Assembly (NCBI RefSeq): GCF_018873765.1
Contig: NC_057922.1
Span: 44,226,321 to 44,290,320 of the forward strand
Length of the DNA stretch: 64,000 nucleotides
Source of the DNA: Telopea speciosissima
Lineage: Eukaryota > Streptophyta > Magnoliopsida > Proteales > Proteaceae
Reading direction: 5' to 3'
Shown here one piece after another: positions 53,111 to 63,525 of this stretch; the first letter of the stretch is position 1, and each line of letters opens with the position of its first letter. The notes beneath the pieces were generated by a model that saw only the letters and a program-made list of their open reading frames with translations, ran no database searches and was not told where the DNA came from. A program made the position numbers and the translations under genes.

Positions 53111-54618
53111 TGTTGGATTGGGATCATCTTAATCTTTTTCCCATAAGAATTAGGGTAAAGACAAGAAAAGAACAACTTCTCTTTCCATCATCCCATGAAA
53201 AAAGGAAACCATCACATACCCGAATGTGCAACAGAAAGAGATCGATTTGGGTTTCTTTTGCATCCCAAGATTACCAAAACCAATTAAAATCTTAATGCAT
53301 AATAATAACCAATAATATTTTCTAACTTGAAAAGCCTCAAGTGTTTCTCTTTTTCCAGATAATAATTCTTCTTCCAATGAGCACACAAAAAAAGAATACA
53401 ACCAAGATTCCTCAAACCAATACAATGATCTTCTCCAAGGATGTAAATTCAAGCCTTCAAAAAAATCTAGGGTTTCACCAAACCCTAATTCTCAAAACCT
53501 AAAAATTGAGCTAGAGAACAAAGAGAAGAGAGAGAGTGAAGTTTGACCAAGGGGAGGGGAGACCAAAAAACCATGCCAAGCTTCTTAGCCGGCTCCCCCT
53601 TTTGTTTATATAAGTGGAGCTCTAAAGAGCCCATCTTCCAGTCCTTGTGAGAGTGACTCTCTCTCTCTCTCTCTCTCGACCAAGGTTGACTTGAATTATA
53701 ACATCCATTCTCAATGTGCTTTTTTAATTAGGAAAGAAGTAGAATCTAAAAGGAAAAATAAATAATTATTTATTTTAATTTTAATGGATAATAAAATAAT
53801 TGCATCAAATTCATTAAATTAAATAAATCAATTATTTAATTAAAAATCCAAAAAATATCCTTACCCCATAATAACATTTTATTATGTACAACCCTCCACT
53901 AATCGATCAGCATCATCATTATGGAATCTAGGGCATGTATATGAATACTGTCTAACCCCATTCCATAGTGTCCATAGCAGAGCATCTATGTACGTGGTCA
54001 CAATCCGTAAAACACGATTAAACATTTTTAATTAAAATATATATATAATTTATCGTTTTATGCGAAACCATTTCTAAAATGACACTGTATCCAAGTTCTG
54101 ATCTGACCATCCATAGACCATCTCTCTCTTGATGTTCCCCAATCTGGCAGTGGAGATCTTGTTGAGTGACTCTTTCACTCATAAAATGCTCAGACATGCC
54201 CAACACATCGGCTTTGGTTCATAGAACCTCAGTCATTGTTGAACCAAAGTACATGTTCATATTTTACGGTGCCAAGATCTCTTAAATACTGGGTCTCGGT
54301 AACACATATTTATCCCAAATCTACATTTGGCAATAACACATAAGGGAATCAATATTACAAATTTTTTACCAATACACATCCATATGTGTAATTGCATTCG
54401 TACCCTAACATCAACATGTCTAGGCATACCCAATGGGAAGACCATATGATAAGGGTGCCCAGCCCAAACCCTAGTCGTGAGTCGTGACTCCAATTTAAAG
54501 TATAGACTTAAGGACATATAAGACTCGAAAGTTTATATCACATGTAATAAAATTAAACCAAAATAATTTAATGGTTCATTTAAAGTAAACCAGGTTTGAT
54601 GGACACATAAATCCAACA
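53111..54618 (-). repeat. Copia X 3' LTR (1,508 bp)
   Basis: The plus strand starts TGTTGGATT and ends AATCCAACA, a perfect 9-bp inverted end. Immediately to the right is the reversed polypurine tract ATCTCCCACTT, so on the minus strand the order is RNase H, polypurine tract, LTR. It includes a (CT)n tract (53,656-53,677) and a leader-like CCTAGATTTTTTTGAAGGC region. Confidence 0.82.
53656..53677. repeat. (CT)n microsatellite
   Basis: Eleven CT repeats inside the copia X LTR. Confidence 0.9.
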
Positions 54619-54657
54619 ATCTCCCACTTATACATCTAAACCAATTTCCCATACATT

Positions 54658-55680
54658 TTAAACACATGCCCTCCATGTGCTTTTAAACACTTTAAGAGAC
54701 AAACCCTTTGTCATGGCACCAAACACTTTTTTGGTATTGTCAACTTTGGAGATACTTGCATCGCCTTGCTGGATAATCTCTCTGATGAGGTGATATTTTT
54801 GCTGCACGTGCTTGTTCCTCTGATAAGTCCTAGGCTCTTTTGCTTGAGTGATTGCCCCTCTATTATCACATAATAGGGAAATAGGGCAAACAAGCTCAGG
54901 GACTACCTCCAAATTTGATTAGAACTTCTCAAGTCAAACATCTTTTTTTGCTGCATCATAAGCTGCAAGGTATTCTATTTCGGTAGTGGAATCGGCTGTA
55001 GATTTACGTTTTGCACTCTTCTGAAAAATGACACCACCTCCCATTATATATACCATCCCAGACATGAATTTTCTATTATCTTTTTCAGTTTGAAAATCTG
55101 AATCTGTATATCCAAGAACTGACAACTGATCACATCCATAAACTAAGAATTAATACTTAATCTTTCTTAAATACTTAAAGATATTATTCACAATAGTCCA
55201 ATTCTCTCATATAGGATTAGAATGGTAAGGGCTCATAATAGCTACTACATAGCAAATGTCTAGTCTTGTATACAATATAGTATACATAAGACTCCCTACT
55301 GCACTACTACAGAAGTATAGGGAATCTCCTCTTCATCTTTTCAATGTCCATTTGAGTCTGATGACATCGAGATTTGAAAAGACTAACTCTATGCTGAAAA
55401 AGAATATTTTCTCTCTTGGAATTTTCCATGCTAAACTTGGCCAAGACTTTATCTATATAAGTTGACTGTGATAAGCACAACATCTATCTTTAGCGATCTC
55501 TAACAAGTTTGATCACTAAGATACAATTGGCTTCACCAAGATCTTTCATTGAAATAGTAGTGGATAACCACTGCTTAACTGATGAAAGAAGCCCTACATC
55601 ATTTTCAATAAGCAATATGTCATCCACGTACAATACGAGAAAATACATTGCACTCCCACTGATCTTCTTCTAAACGTCTG
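54658..55680 (-). pseudogene. Copia X RT C-terminus and RNase H
   Basis: Minus strand, 5' to 3': KKISGSAMYFLVLYVDDILL (YVDD box, about 55,600-55,670), SMKDLGEANCILVIKLVRDR, VGSLMYTILYTRLDICYVVA, LVYGCDQLSVLGYTDSDFQT, EKDNRKFMSGMVYIMGGGVI, STADSTTEIEYLAAYDAAKK and CDNRGAITQAKEPRTYQRNK, then KYHLIREIIQQGDASISKVD. These are consecutive copia pol blocks with two frame breaks and a few stops. The RT is cut at 55,680 by the LTR of copia Y, directly upstream of the YVDD block. Confidence 0.88.
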
Positions 55681-56145
55681 TGATAAAATAACTAATGCAG
55701 GAATATTCATGGAGATCAATGCGCATAAAAATATAATTATGGAGGTGTGATTGGCGTATCTAAATCCGTGGTTGTGGAAGCCAAATCCTTTCTTGACGAT
55801 CTCTATTCCACACGAACTATGACGGTCTGGTCTACCCTCTTCCATAACACTTTAGGTTTTCTTCAGTTATTCACTTAATGGGCTAGTGACAACTATTTAT
55901 AGTGGTGAGGATAGGGACCAACCCTGCAAAGAAATTAGAGTTTCATTTTCATTAAGAAAACAATACTTTGGGTTCATACATGAAAACTAGATTTTATACC
56001 ATTAAGGTGTGTTTAATATGATCAAATACTATACTAATGATCATTTACAAGTATTAGATTGTTTTCCACTCTTAGTTAACACCCCTAAACTGGTTTTAAA
56101 AAATAAATAGGTGACTATGCCAGCCCACTTAATGGAAATCTTACA
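55681..56145 (-). repeat. Copia Y LTR inserted in copia X RT
   Basis: Minus strand: begins TGTAAGATTTCC at 56,145 and ends TTATTTTATCA at 55,681. It matches the 395-bp LTRs at 62,245-62,639 and 63,131-63,525 over most of its length, with about 70 bp extra (near 56,005-56,085). The shared core includes CCACTATAAATAGTTGTCAC, a likely TATA region. A polypurine tract (TGTGGGAGAT) lies on its 5' side, so it is in 3' LTR position. Confidence 0.8.
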
Positions 56146-58440
56146 ATCTCCCACAAGTGCAGCATATGTCTCAAGTTTTAGATTTTAAAATTTATTTAAC
56201 AAGACTCTCTGATTTAGACAAATTAAATGTGGCCATACACAAAGTGTTGATGTGGAGTATACCTTAAACCAAATGCCTTGGTCCGAATGAAAATTACAAA
56301 CACCCAACTGTGTGGGTCATCACATCTAAAGTGACATGGGATCAAATACGTCAAAATATTCATAATTTTACCGACTTGGATTAAACAGTATAAAAGTGTG
56401 GTATGAAAAGTGCATGAAATAGTGATCAACATGTCAATTTCCAAATTGGTCCAAAATCAAAAACCGAACGAGGCATATGAGACAAGTACTGGAGGTCTCA
56501 TCAACCACAAGCATCACCCAAACGCATATGCTTCGCCCAAGGAAGCGCATTGGGACTGGGTGTGAATGTCCCAAAACACTAGCACCAATCCTCATAATCT
56601 ACAAAAGCAACTTTTAGAAATGAACCTAAACACTATTAATTATAATGCCATAAATAGAACTCAGAAATCGTTTTAGTAAATCAAACTAAAATTGTATGTT
56701 TTCTGATTCACTTCCATAAACAATTTCATTAAAACTAAGATGGAAGTATTTAATCCATAATTTTATAAGCCCAAGCTTACTACTTTAGTGATCCAAAACT
56801 TCAATTATATGTAAGCATCATGTTGTCTATTTTGTACAGAAGTTCTAAAAAAAAATTCAATGTCTTCATATATTTATAAGATTGTCCAAAATAGTTTTAT
56901 AAGATATAAAATGATGGAATATGTGCAATAATATCCCCTCAATGGTAAACTTGTAAATACTAGACATTGTAAGATTGTGTTTTCCTAAATGTCACAAATA
57001 ACTAAATGCATACATCACTGATTTAAATATAATACCTCAAGACAATTCAAAATGTCACGAGTTCCTTAATGTATTATAATACACGTGGTTTTATTTACCG
57101 TATTGTGACAATGAATCCACACTTAGAATAGTTCAAAATGTGATGTTGCATATTATAAATGTATGTGACATAGCATAATGGAAAACAAAATATAATAATC
57201 ATATTAAATGATTAAACAAATTAAACAAATATATACAACCAAAAATTACTTTATGTATCCAAACAACACCTTAAAAAGTCAAAAGGATACTTAATACAGT
57301 CAAATAGACCCTTATGTAGGAGTTTAATTTAATGTCCCTTTGATTGAGAGTATATATTAATATGCTCATAACACAATATGAAACATTAAGCTATCCAGAT
57401 CTGTTTACCAAAAAAAAAAACTATCCTGACCTAAGTTTTTACTCCCACTGGTTCAAGGTACTCTTTAAATTCAGGATCAAAATGGTTCAAATATGGCTTA
57501 AAACAACCTTAAATTAATTTTACGAAAACTATTTCTAAAATAGAAATAATTCTCTTAATAGGAATTGTTTCCCTGAAATAGAAGTACTTCTCTAGAACAA
57601 AATTAGTATTCTGAAACAAAAACATTTCTCTGAAACGTTTCTATGAATTATATCAACAAGAAATTACTTTTGTAAATAGAATGAACCAAATCAATTTTTA
57701 TGAATAATTGATAGACTGAATCGAACCATATCAACCAAAATCTGAATAAATTTATAATTTAATTACATCGTCCCACTAGTCGAACCATATAATCAGCTCG
57801 GAGTACATAATGCATCCTCCCACCGGTTCGACCAGTCTATATGACAATATGTTAAACATGGCAGGAAATGACAATAAGCCCTTAACAAGTAAAAGTAATA
57901 TAGGCTTAGATCCTTATTACACATTTTCAATTTAATGAACTTTATTATAATAACAATAAGCCACCAAAAATTGAATGAGCTCATTTTGTTTCCATCAAAA
58001 GTCCTCTTTAAACATGTAACAAATACAATAGAAAATTCCTACCATACATAAAAGTTCCCTATCGTGACAAAATGGAACGTCACAAAGTAATATGGTACAC
58101 AAAAGTACTAAAAATTTCTAAGTATGAGCATTCATGGTATTCCTATCGTGACAAAACAGAATATCACAAGTCAATATGGAACACAAAATTTTCTAAGTGT
58201 TGGGAATCATTAGTGTTCCCTATTGTGATGCTTTGAAACACAACGAAACATGCATTAAGAATGTCCCATAGTGGCATTCTGTAATATAATAATAAAAGTA
58301 AAACATAATTTGAAAATTTCTTTTCTTGTGACAGAATCAATTGTAACGATAGTCGAACCAACTAATTATAATTGGTTCATGATTGAACCAAAACGAATTG
58401 AACCAATACGAACCAAAATGGACCAGATCTAAATTGGTTC
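56146..58440 (-). mobile_element. Copia Y non-coding 3' internal region
   Basis: The first 450 bp (56,146-56,600) match 63,526-64,000 closely, including TGGAGGTCTCATC and TTGGGACTGGGT words. This is element-internal sequence next to the polypurine tract. The rest is AT-rich, without frames longer than about 65 codons, and contains quasi-repeats of GAAATAGAA/TTCTCT type at 57,530-57,660 and a three-fold repeat at 58,055-58,260. No pol domains are visible. Confidence 0.55.
58055..58260. repeat. About 80-bp tandem repeat, three degenerate copies
   Basis: CCCTATCGTGACAAAATGGA, CCTATCGTGACAAAACAGAA and CCCTATTGTGATGCTTTGAA open successive units at about 58,061, 58,142 and 58,219. Each is followed by a GTCAC/ATCAC word and a TTTCTAAGT word. 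Confidence 0.7.
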
Positions 58441-59148
58441 GATCAATTCAACGTTGACCTGGTCAACAGAAATCCGGGTCACTGGGTCAGGTTAGTAGGT
58501 CGACCCGTACTTAGTGGCGCATGTTAGCAGTACCAACTTAGTTTACTAAAGCCTTTTTTTTTTTTTCTTATTGGAGTCTAAAGAAAGCTTAGGGCCCACC
58601 AATAATTATTGCATTGACCATTTTTCCATGGCAATGGATGCCATAATGTTGAATCTGGCGCCACGGTATAGATTACATAACAAACGTGTCCACATGGACC
58701 TTTTTTTTTTGTTGTTGTAAATGTCAAAAGGGTAAAATCCCAAAACCTTAAGCGGTTGCACATTATTAATTTATTACACGGTTTCAAAACCATGTTGACC
58801 TTCTTTCCTTTTTTTTGATAAGGGGAATCAGACGGGACATATTCCCCCATCTTCTTCCCCAAATCGACAAAACCAGAAAAAACAAGGTTTATGATTTCAA
58901 GATCTACCGCCTCTTGCAGTGATTCAAGGAGAGGGCCGATGGCCTTGATGTTATCGACGAACAAGCCCCCCACCCCGGCGACCATAACCTAGACATTAGT
59001 AGCCGAAATAATCCAAAGGCAACAAAGATTTAGCGAAGAAAAAAAATAGGGTATTAATAAAAAAAAAATCTTTGTCGCCTCTTGTGATGGTCCAACCAGG
59101 GGTCCAGCAACTTGGTGAGATACCAGCGAAGAACCTCCACACTCTGGC
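58441..59148. other. Unexplained segment
   Basis: A 135-codon minus frame (58,578-58,985) has an amphipathic start (LLESLQEAVDLEIINLVFSG) but no known domain. T-runs at 58,555-58,566 and 58,701-58,711 may be tails of small minus-strand insertions. No ends were found. Confidence 0.35.
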
Positions 59149-60508
59149 TGTAACGCCCCAAAACCCACCCTAGGAGTATGGGTCATTACGATAACCAAGA
59201 TCGAAATATGGGTTATGATCGTGAACAATAATAAACCACCAATCATGTCAAAAGATCACCTCACATCATCAAGTCTTAAAATAAATACAGCGAAAGTCTT
59301 AATTAATAAAAAATCTCAGTAGGATCTGAAAATCTATGATTCAATGTGCTGGTGGCACCACAAAGTAAAGATAAAAGTAACTACTAAGTCTTTATTACCA
59401 TCCTTGAAAATTCAAAGCTAAAAATTAGTATCATCTTAAAACTTCAAATACTGTCAAATTTCAATCTATGCAAGCTAAAATAAATGAAATCATCAATGCT
59501 AAATCAAAATCTTCAGAGATCCTCTTCAACACTATCATCATCATCCTCAACATTCACTAAACACTCATTGCATTGGCATGGCTCCTACTCAACGACATCA
59601 TCTGAAAAATACTACGGGGTAAACTCGAAAAAGCTTAGCGAATGAGGGGAACACTATCCACATAATAGCGATAAAATACATGCTTTTCAAGAAAAAAGAA
59701 GTATTTCAAATCATGCAATTTATCATAAAATAGATTTTAAATCATGCCTTTAGAACATCAAAAGTCTATATAACACAATCCATATTCCATAGTTAATTTT
59801 CTCACTCATAAGAGTCTCAAAGTGGTACTGTTATCTCATATAATATATCAAATCAAACACTGAGAAGGAGCTCAGGCTCTTGGCTCATAGAATCGGATAT
59901 TGTGTTCCTATGGCGGAGAAAACACGTTCCTTAACGTATGCTCTTGCCTCACCGCTCGGCTCACATACCCACAAAAATGGAAATGCAAGCGTCAAGCTTT
60001 TGGCTCCCGAAACCGGAACAAAGTCCTTAACGTCACGCTCTTGTCTCACTCTTGTGCTCAACATTCCATCCCAACAACACAACTCCCTGTTAGAAGGGTC
60101 ACAGTCCAACAACAATATTCCATCCATAGTTCATAAAACCATAAAACTATAGGGCTCATTTAAATATCATGCTTAGATCACCATGCTTTAATGATAGGAA
60201 ATCAAATCATAAAGTAAAATCATTCATGCATTGTCTCAACTTAAAACATGTTTAAAAACATCATGCATACCATTCAAATCATAAATTTCTTATAAAACAG
60301 TAAATCATGAAGCTTTATAAAAAATAATATATAAGGAAATTGTGTAGTCTCACTCACCTTGATGAATCCTAAATTAACGATCTCGTCAACGTCAATATAA
60401 GTCCATGGCCACCTCGATTCTCTAATGATCCTCCCCGAAGAAGTCACGTCTCTTTAAACATGTGTATATAGGTATTCAACATCAGTATTACTCTTTATTT
60501 AACCCTAT

Positions 60509-60516
60509 CTTATCAC
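60509..60516 (+). repeat. Target duplication of hAT-type MITE, left
   Basis: CTTATCAC here and CTTATCAT at 60,775-60,782; 7 of 8 bases match. Confidence 0.8.
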
Positions 60517-60774
60517 TAGGGATGTAAATGAATAGCCGAAATCAGTTTCCGTATCCGTTTAGCATTATCCGAATCCGTCCGAAAGCTAAACAGATACGGA
60601 TACGGATAGGCTATAGCTATCCAAAAAGCTATATTTACATGTAAACAGATAAAATATCCGATCCGTATTTGTGTCCGTATTCGTTTAGCACTATCCGAAT
60701 CCGTCTGAAAGCTAATCGGATGCGGATGCGGATATAGCACTATCCTAGCCGAATCCCATCCGTTTACATCCCTA
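60517..60774. mobile_element. hAT-type MITE (258 bp)
   Basis: Ends TAGGGATGTAAATG and CGTTTACATCCCTA are inverted repeats with one mismatch, flanked by a near-perfect 8-bp duplication; both are hAT marks. The inside is a direct duplication: a unit starting about 60,548 (TCCGTATCCGTTTAGCATTATCCG) recurs at about 60,673 (TCCGTATTCGTTTAGCACTATCCG), each followed by GAAAGCTAA and a GGATRCGGATA run. There is no coding capacity. Confidence 0.88.
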
Positions 60775-60869
60775 CTTATCATGCATATATCCCTTCCCTC
60801 CCCCCTCCCTCTCCTCTTTTAGATACTACACACCAATGGGTGCTGCAGAGAATCCAGCTCAGAGTAACG

Positions 60870-61680
60870 ATGTCAAAATGGAACTGAAATCGAATATCGG
60901 AACCGGGACCGACCGTTTACGATCCAACCGAATTGCACCGCAGAAAAATGATTCGATTTTGATTTTATAGGTTCTTTTTCCGGTTCGATTTTGACTTTCA
61001 CCGCAAAACCGCGGTTTTAAACCGAATAAGAAATCGAAAAAACCGAATAGAAACCGATACCTCTTACTTTACTACTAGCCCATGCATCAATTGGATTAAT
61101 TAATAATATATAATTAATTTAATAAATATAATTATTGCATCAACTTGAAACATAAAATAAGTAAAATGCCATGGGTTAACTATGTATTATATTAGTTCAA
61201 GTATGAATTGAAAATTATGGATGATGTTAAAATGGATTAACAAAATCCTACTTTTTAATAGAAGAAATAGTTTGCTCATCATGTGAGAGTGAAGAAGAAA
61301 AAAAAAAGGAAAAACAAAGAATAGGAAAGAAAAAGGACGGGGGAAGATGGTAAGTTTTTTATTTTTATCACATAGGCATAGGAAATATGATGAGTGAGGG
61401 AGACCAGGAGAGAATGGGGAAACACGGGAATATAAAGGCATTGAAAAGCAAGGTTGTCTTCATTACTGTTTCCCAAAACGACACTACACAAACTGCATGT
61501 ACACCGGTTGTGAATCGGATAACGAAAACCAAATAGAAACCGGTAAAACCGAACAGTATAGAAAACGATTATGATTTTGACTGATTCTTGTCCGGTTCGA
61601 TTTTGATTTCACCTTATCAAAATGTAAACAGCACCGCAACCAAACCGAATAACCAGAACCGCACACCCCTTCGACCAGAA
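60870..61680. mobile_element. Possible second hAT-like non-autonomous element
   Basis: Both ends are rich in ACCGAA/TTCGGT words. The left end has TAACGATGTCAAAATGGAAC, then CCGGTTCGATTTTGA and AACCGAATA. The right end has GTCCGGTTCGATTTTGATTT, then CCAAACCGAATAACCAGAAC and CACACCCCTT. The style is that of common plant TAGGGGTGTCAAAA elements, but the ends are degenerate and I found no matching 8-bp duplication. The middle (61,085-61,490) is unrelated AT-rich DNA. Confidence 0.4.
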
Positions 61681-61689
61681 AGAACATGG

Positions 61690-62244
61690 GATTCTACATA
61701 TTACTCAACATTTCAAGAATTCTGGATGGTCTTATTGTAAATTTTGGAAAAGAGAATGGTATTTAGTATTCACACTGCTTTTATACTTAGAATTTCAAAT
61801 TCAATTTCCCAGAGTTATAGGTCGCGAAGAGTCGCAAACTCTCGATTTGGAATCTTAAGTTTCAACCTTCAATTCCTCTCTTGGTTGATGTCTTTCATTA
61901 TATAGAAGAGAATAACGGACTCCTTTTCCCTATTTTTCTGCAATGGTCATAATCCACAGCCGGTAATCCTCTCTGTCCTTGCTCCTTCTTTGTAATCTTT
62001 TGGGGATATTTTTTTTCCTACAATGATCGCTATTACTTGTAGTCACATCTCCTTTTCTTGAATAACTTTTGGCTGCAATTAATTGATCCTTCTGTTTCTG
62101 TTCCATCTGATATTTTTTAATTTGTCTTGGGCAGTATACTTTTGTAGAATTTTGTAGTGGTCTTTTCAGTTTTTCCCACTTATACCTTAATTAGTAACTA
62201 GGAGACTCGCGTACTGCCTTCCCTACCAGTTCTTAGCCTTTACA
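61690..62244. other. Intergenic, no supported gene
   Basis: T-rich sequence between the hAT-like element and the head-to-head LTR pair. No domain or element end was seen. Confidence 0.4.
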
Positions 62245-62639
62245 TCTAAGATTTTCATAAGGTGGGCTAGCATAGTCCCACTTTTATTTTATTAAAACCG
62301 GTTTAGTTGTGTTGATGGGAGCTGTCTTAATGGTATGAGTCCAGTTACTATGTGTAGACCTAAAGTATTATTTCCTTAATGGGAAGAAAATCCTAGTTTT
62401 TATGCAGGGTTGGTCCTTACCCTCACCACTATAAATAGTTGTCACTGGCCTATTAAGTGATATCTTAGAGAAAACCTAAAGTTGAGTGGAAGAGTGTAGA
62501 CCAGACCAACAGTTCATGTTCGACAGGGATCGTCAAGAATTCGGCTGCCACAACCATAGATCCAGGTATGCCAATTACACCTCTGTAATTCTTGTATGCT
62601 CATTGATCTCCATGAGTGTTTCGCAAAATATTTCTAGCA
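62245..62639 (+). repeat. Copia Y-family LTR, plus orientation (395 bp)
   Basis: Runs from TCTAAGATTTTCATAAGG (first bases eroded from TGTAAG) to TTTCTAGCA. It contains CCACTATAAATAGTTGTCAC. A primer site follows at 62,641. It mirrors the minus-strand copy at 63,131-63,525. Confidence 0.85.
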
Positions 62640-62640
62640 A

Positions 62641-62652
62641 TGGTATCAGAGC
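62641..62652 (+). other. Primer binding site, plus orientation
   Basis: TGGTATCAGAGC, complementary to initiator tRNA-Met, one base after the LTR. Confidence 0.9.
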
Positions 62653-63117
62653 CTGATCATGGTTGATCAATGTGGCTACGGTTATTATTATTGTTGTGTG
62701 TGAATTGATCTAGCCGATAACAATAAAGAATTTTTTTTTTTTTTTTTTTTGTTGTTGCCATATTGATCGCGGCCAACATAGTCAACTGGCTGCATAAAAC
62801 TTCACGACGAAGAACCACCAAAATCTGACGATCAAGAACCACCAAGTAAGAAAAAAAAAAAAGGTTTAATTACTACAAGCTGCAGCCATGGTTTCGGCCA
62901 TAGCTGTGGCAGATATTTTTTTATTATTATTTTTTTAATACGGCTGCCCAAAAACAGGTTTGAAACCAAAGAAAAAAAAAACCACCATTCTGCCATGGTT
63001 TCGATCATGGCCGATGCCAAAACCTCAAAAAAAAAGAATTTCTTTGTTGTTATTGGCTGGATCAATTCACACACAACAATAATAATAACCGTAGCCACAT
63101 TAATCAACCATGATCAG
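62653..63117. other. Spacer of the head-to-head LTR pair
   Basis: The outer parts (62,653-62,755 and about 63,015-63,117) are inverted copies of the same 5' leader (GATCATGGTTGAT, then TGTGGCTACGGTTATTATTA). The centre is single-copy except for the direct words GCCATGGTTTCGGCCAT (62,886) and GCCATGGTTTCGATCAT (62,992). Long A- and T-runs mark the edges of the paired part. No coding frame is recognised. Confidence 0.75.
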
Positions 63118-63129
63118 GCTCTAATACCA
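63118..63129 (-). other. Primer binding site, minus orientation
   Basis: The minus strand reads TGGTATTAGAGC, one transition from the initiator tRNA-Met complement. Confidence 0.88.
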
Positions 63130-63130
63130 T

Positions 63131-63525
63131 TGATAGAAATATTTTGTGGAACACTTATGGAGATTAATGAGCATACAAGAATTACAAAGGTGTAATTGGC
63201 ATACCTGGATCCGTGGTTATGGCAGCCGAATTCTTGACGATCCCTGTCACACACGAACTGTTGGTTTGGTCTACCCTCTTCCACTCAACTTTAGGTTTTC
63301 TCTAAGAGGTCACTTAATGGGCCAGAGACAACTATTTATAGTGGTGAGGGCAGGGACCAACCCTGCATAAAAACTAGGGTTTCCTTCCTATTAAGGAAAT
63401 AATACTTTAGGTCCACACATAGTAACTGGACTCATACCATTAAGACAACTCCCATCAACATAACTAAATCAGTTTTAATAAAATAAAAGTGGGACTATAC
63501 TAGCCCTGCTTATGGAATTCTTACA
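63131..63525 (-). repeat. Copia Y-family LTR, minus orientation (395 bp)
   Basis: On the minus strand it begins TGTAAGAATTCC and ends ATTTCTATCA. A polypurine tract (AAGTGGGAGAT) lies immediately upstream and a primer site immediately downstream, so it has both 3' LTR and 5' LTR neighbours. Confidence 0.88.

Larger units (their letters stand above)
59149..60860 (-). mobile_element. Reverse-oriented long LTR (partial), family of solo LTR 1
   Basis: The plus strand begins TGTAACGCCCCAAAACCCACCCTAGG. Reversed, this matches the end of solo LTR 1 (CTAGGGTGGTTTTGGGGGCGTTACA pattern). Further matches are the AAAAAGCTTAGCGAATGAGGG region near 59,630 and CACTCACCTTGATGAATCC near 60,350 (ACAAGGTGAGTAG in solo LTR 1). 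A MITE interrupts it at 60,517. I could not find its far end, so the right boundary is a guess. It also contains a diverged repeat pair near 59,880-60,060 (CTTGGCTC...TCCTTAACG). Confidence 0.65.

Noticed and set aside
58055..58260. Three regularly spaced repeats as a CRISPR-like array
   Set aside because: Only three strongly diverged units with no unique equal-length spacers, in a plant transposon. An ordinary degenerate tandem repeat.
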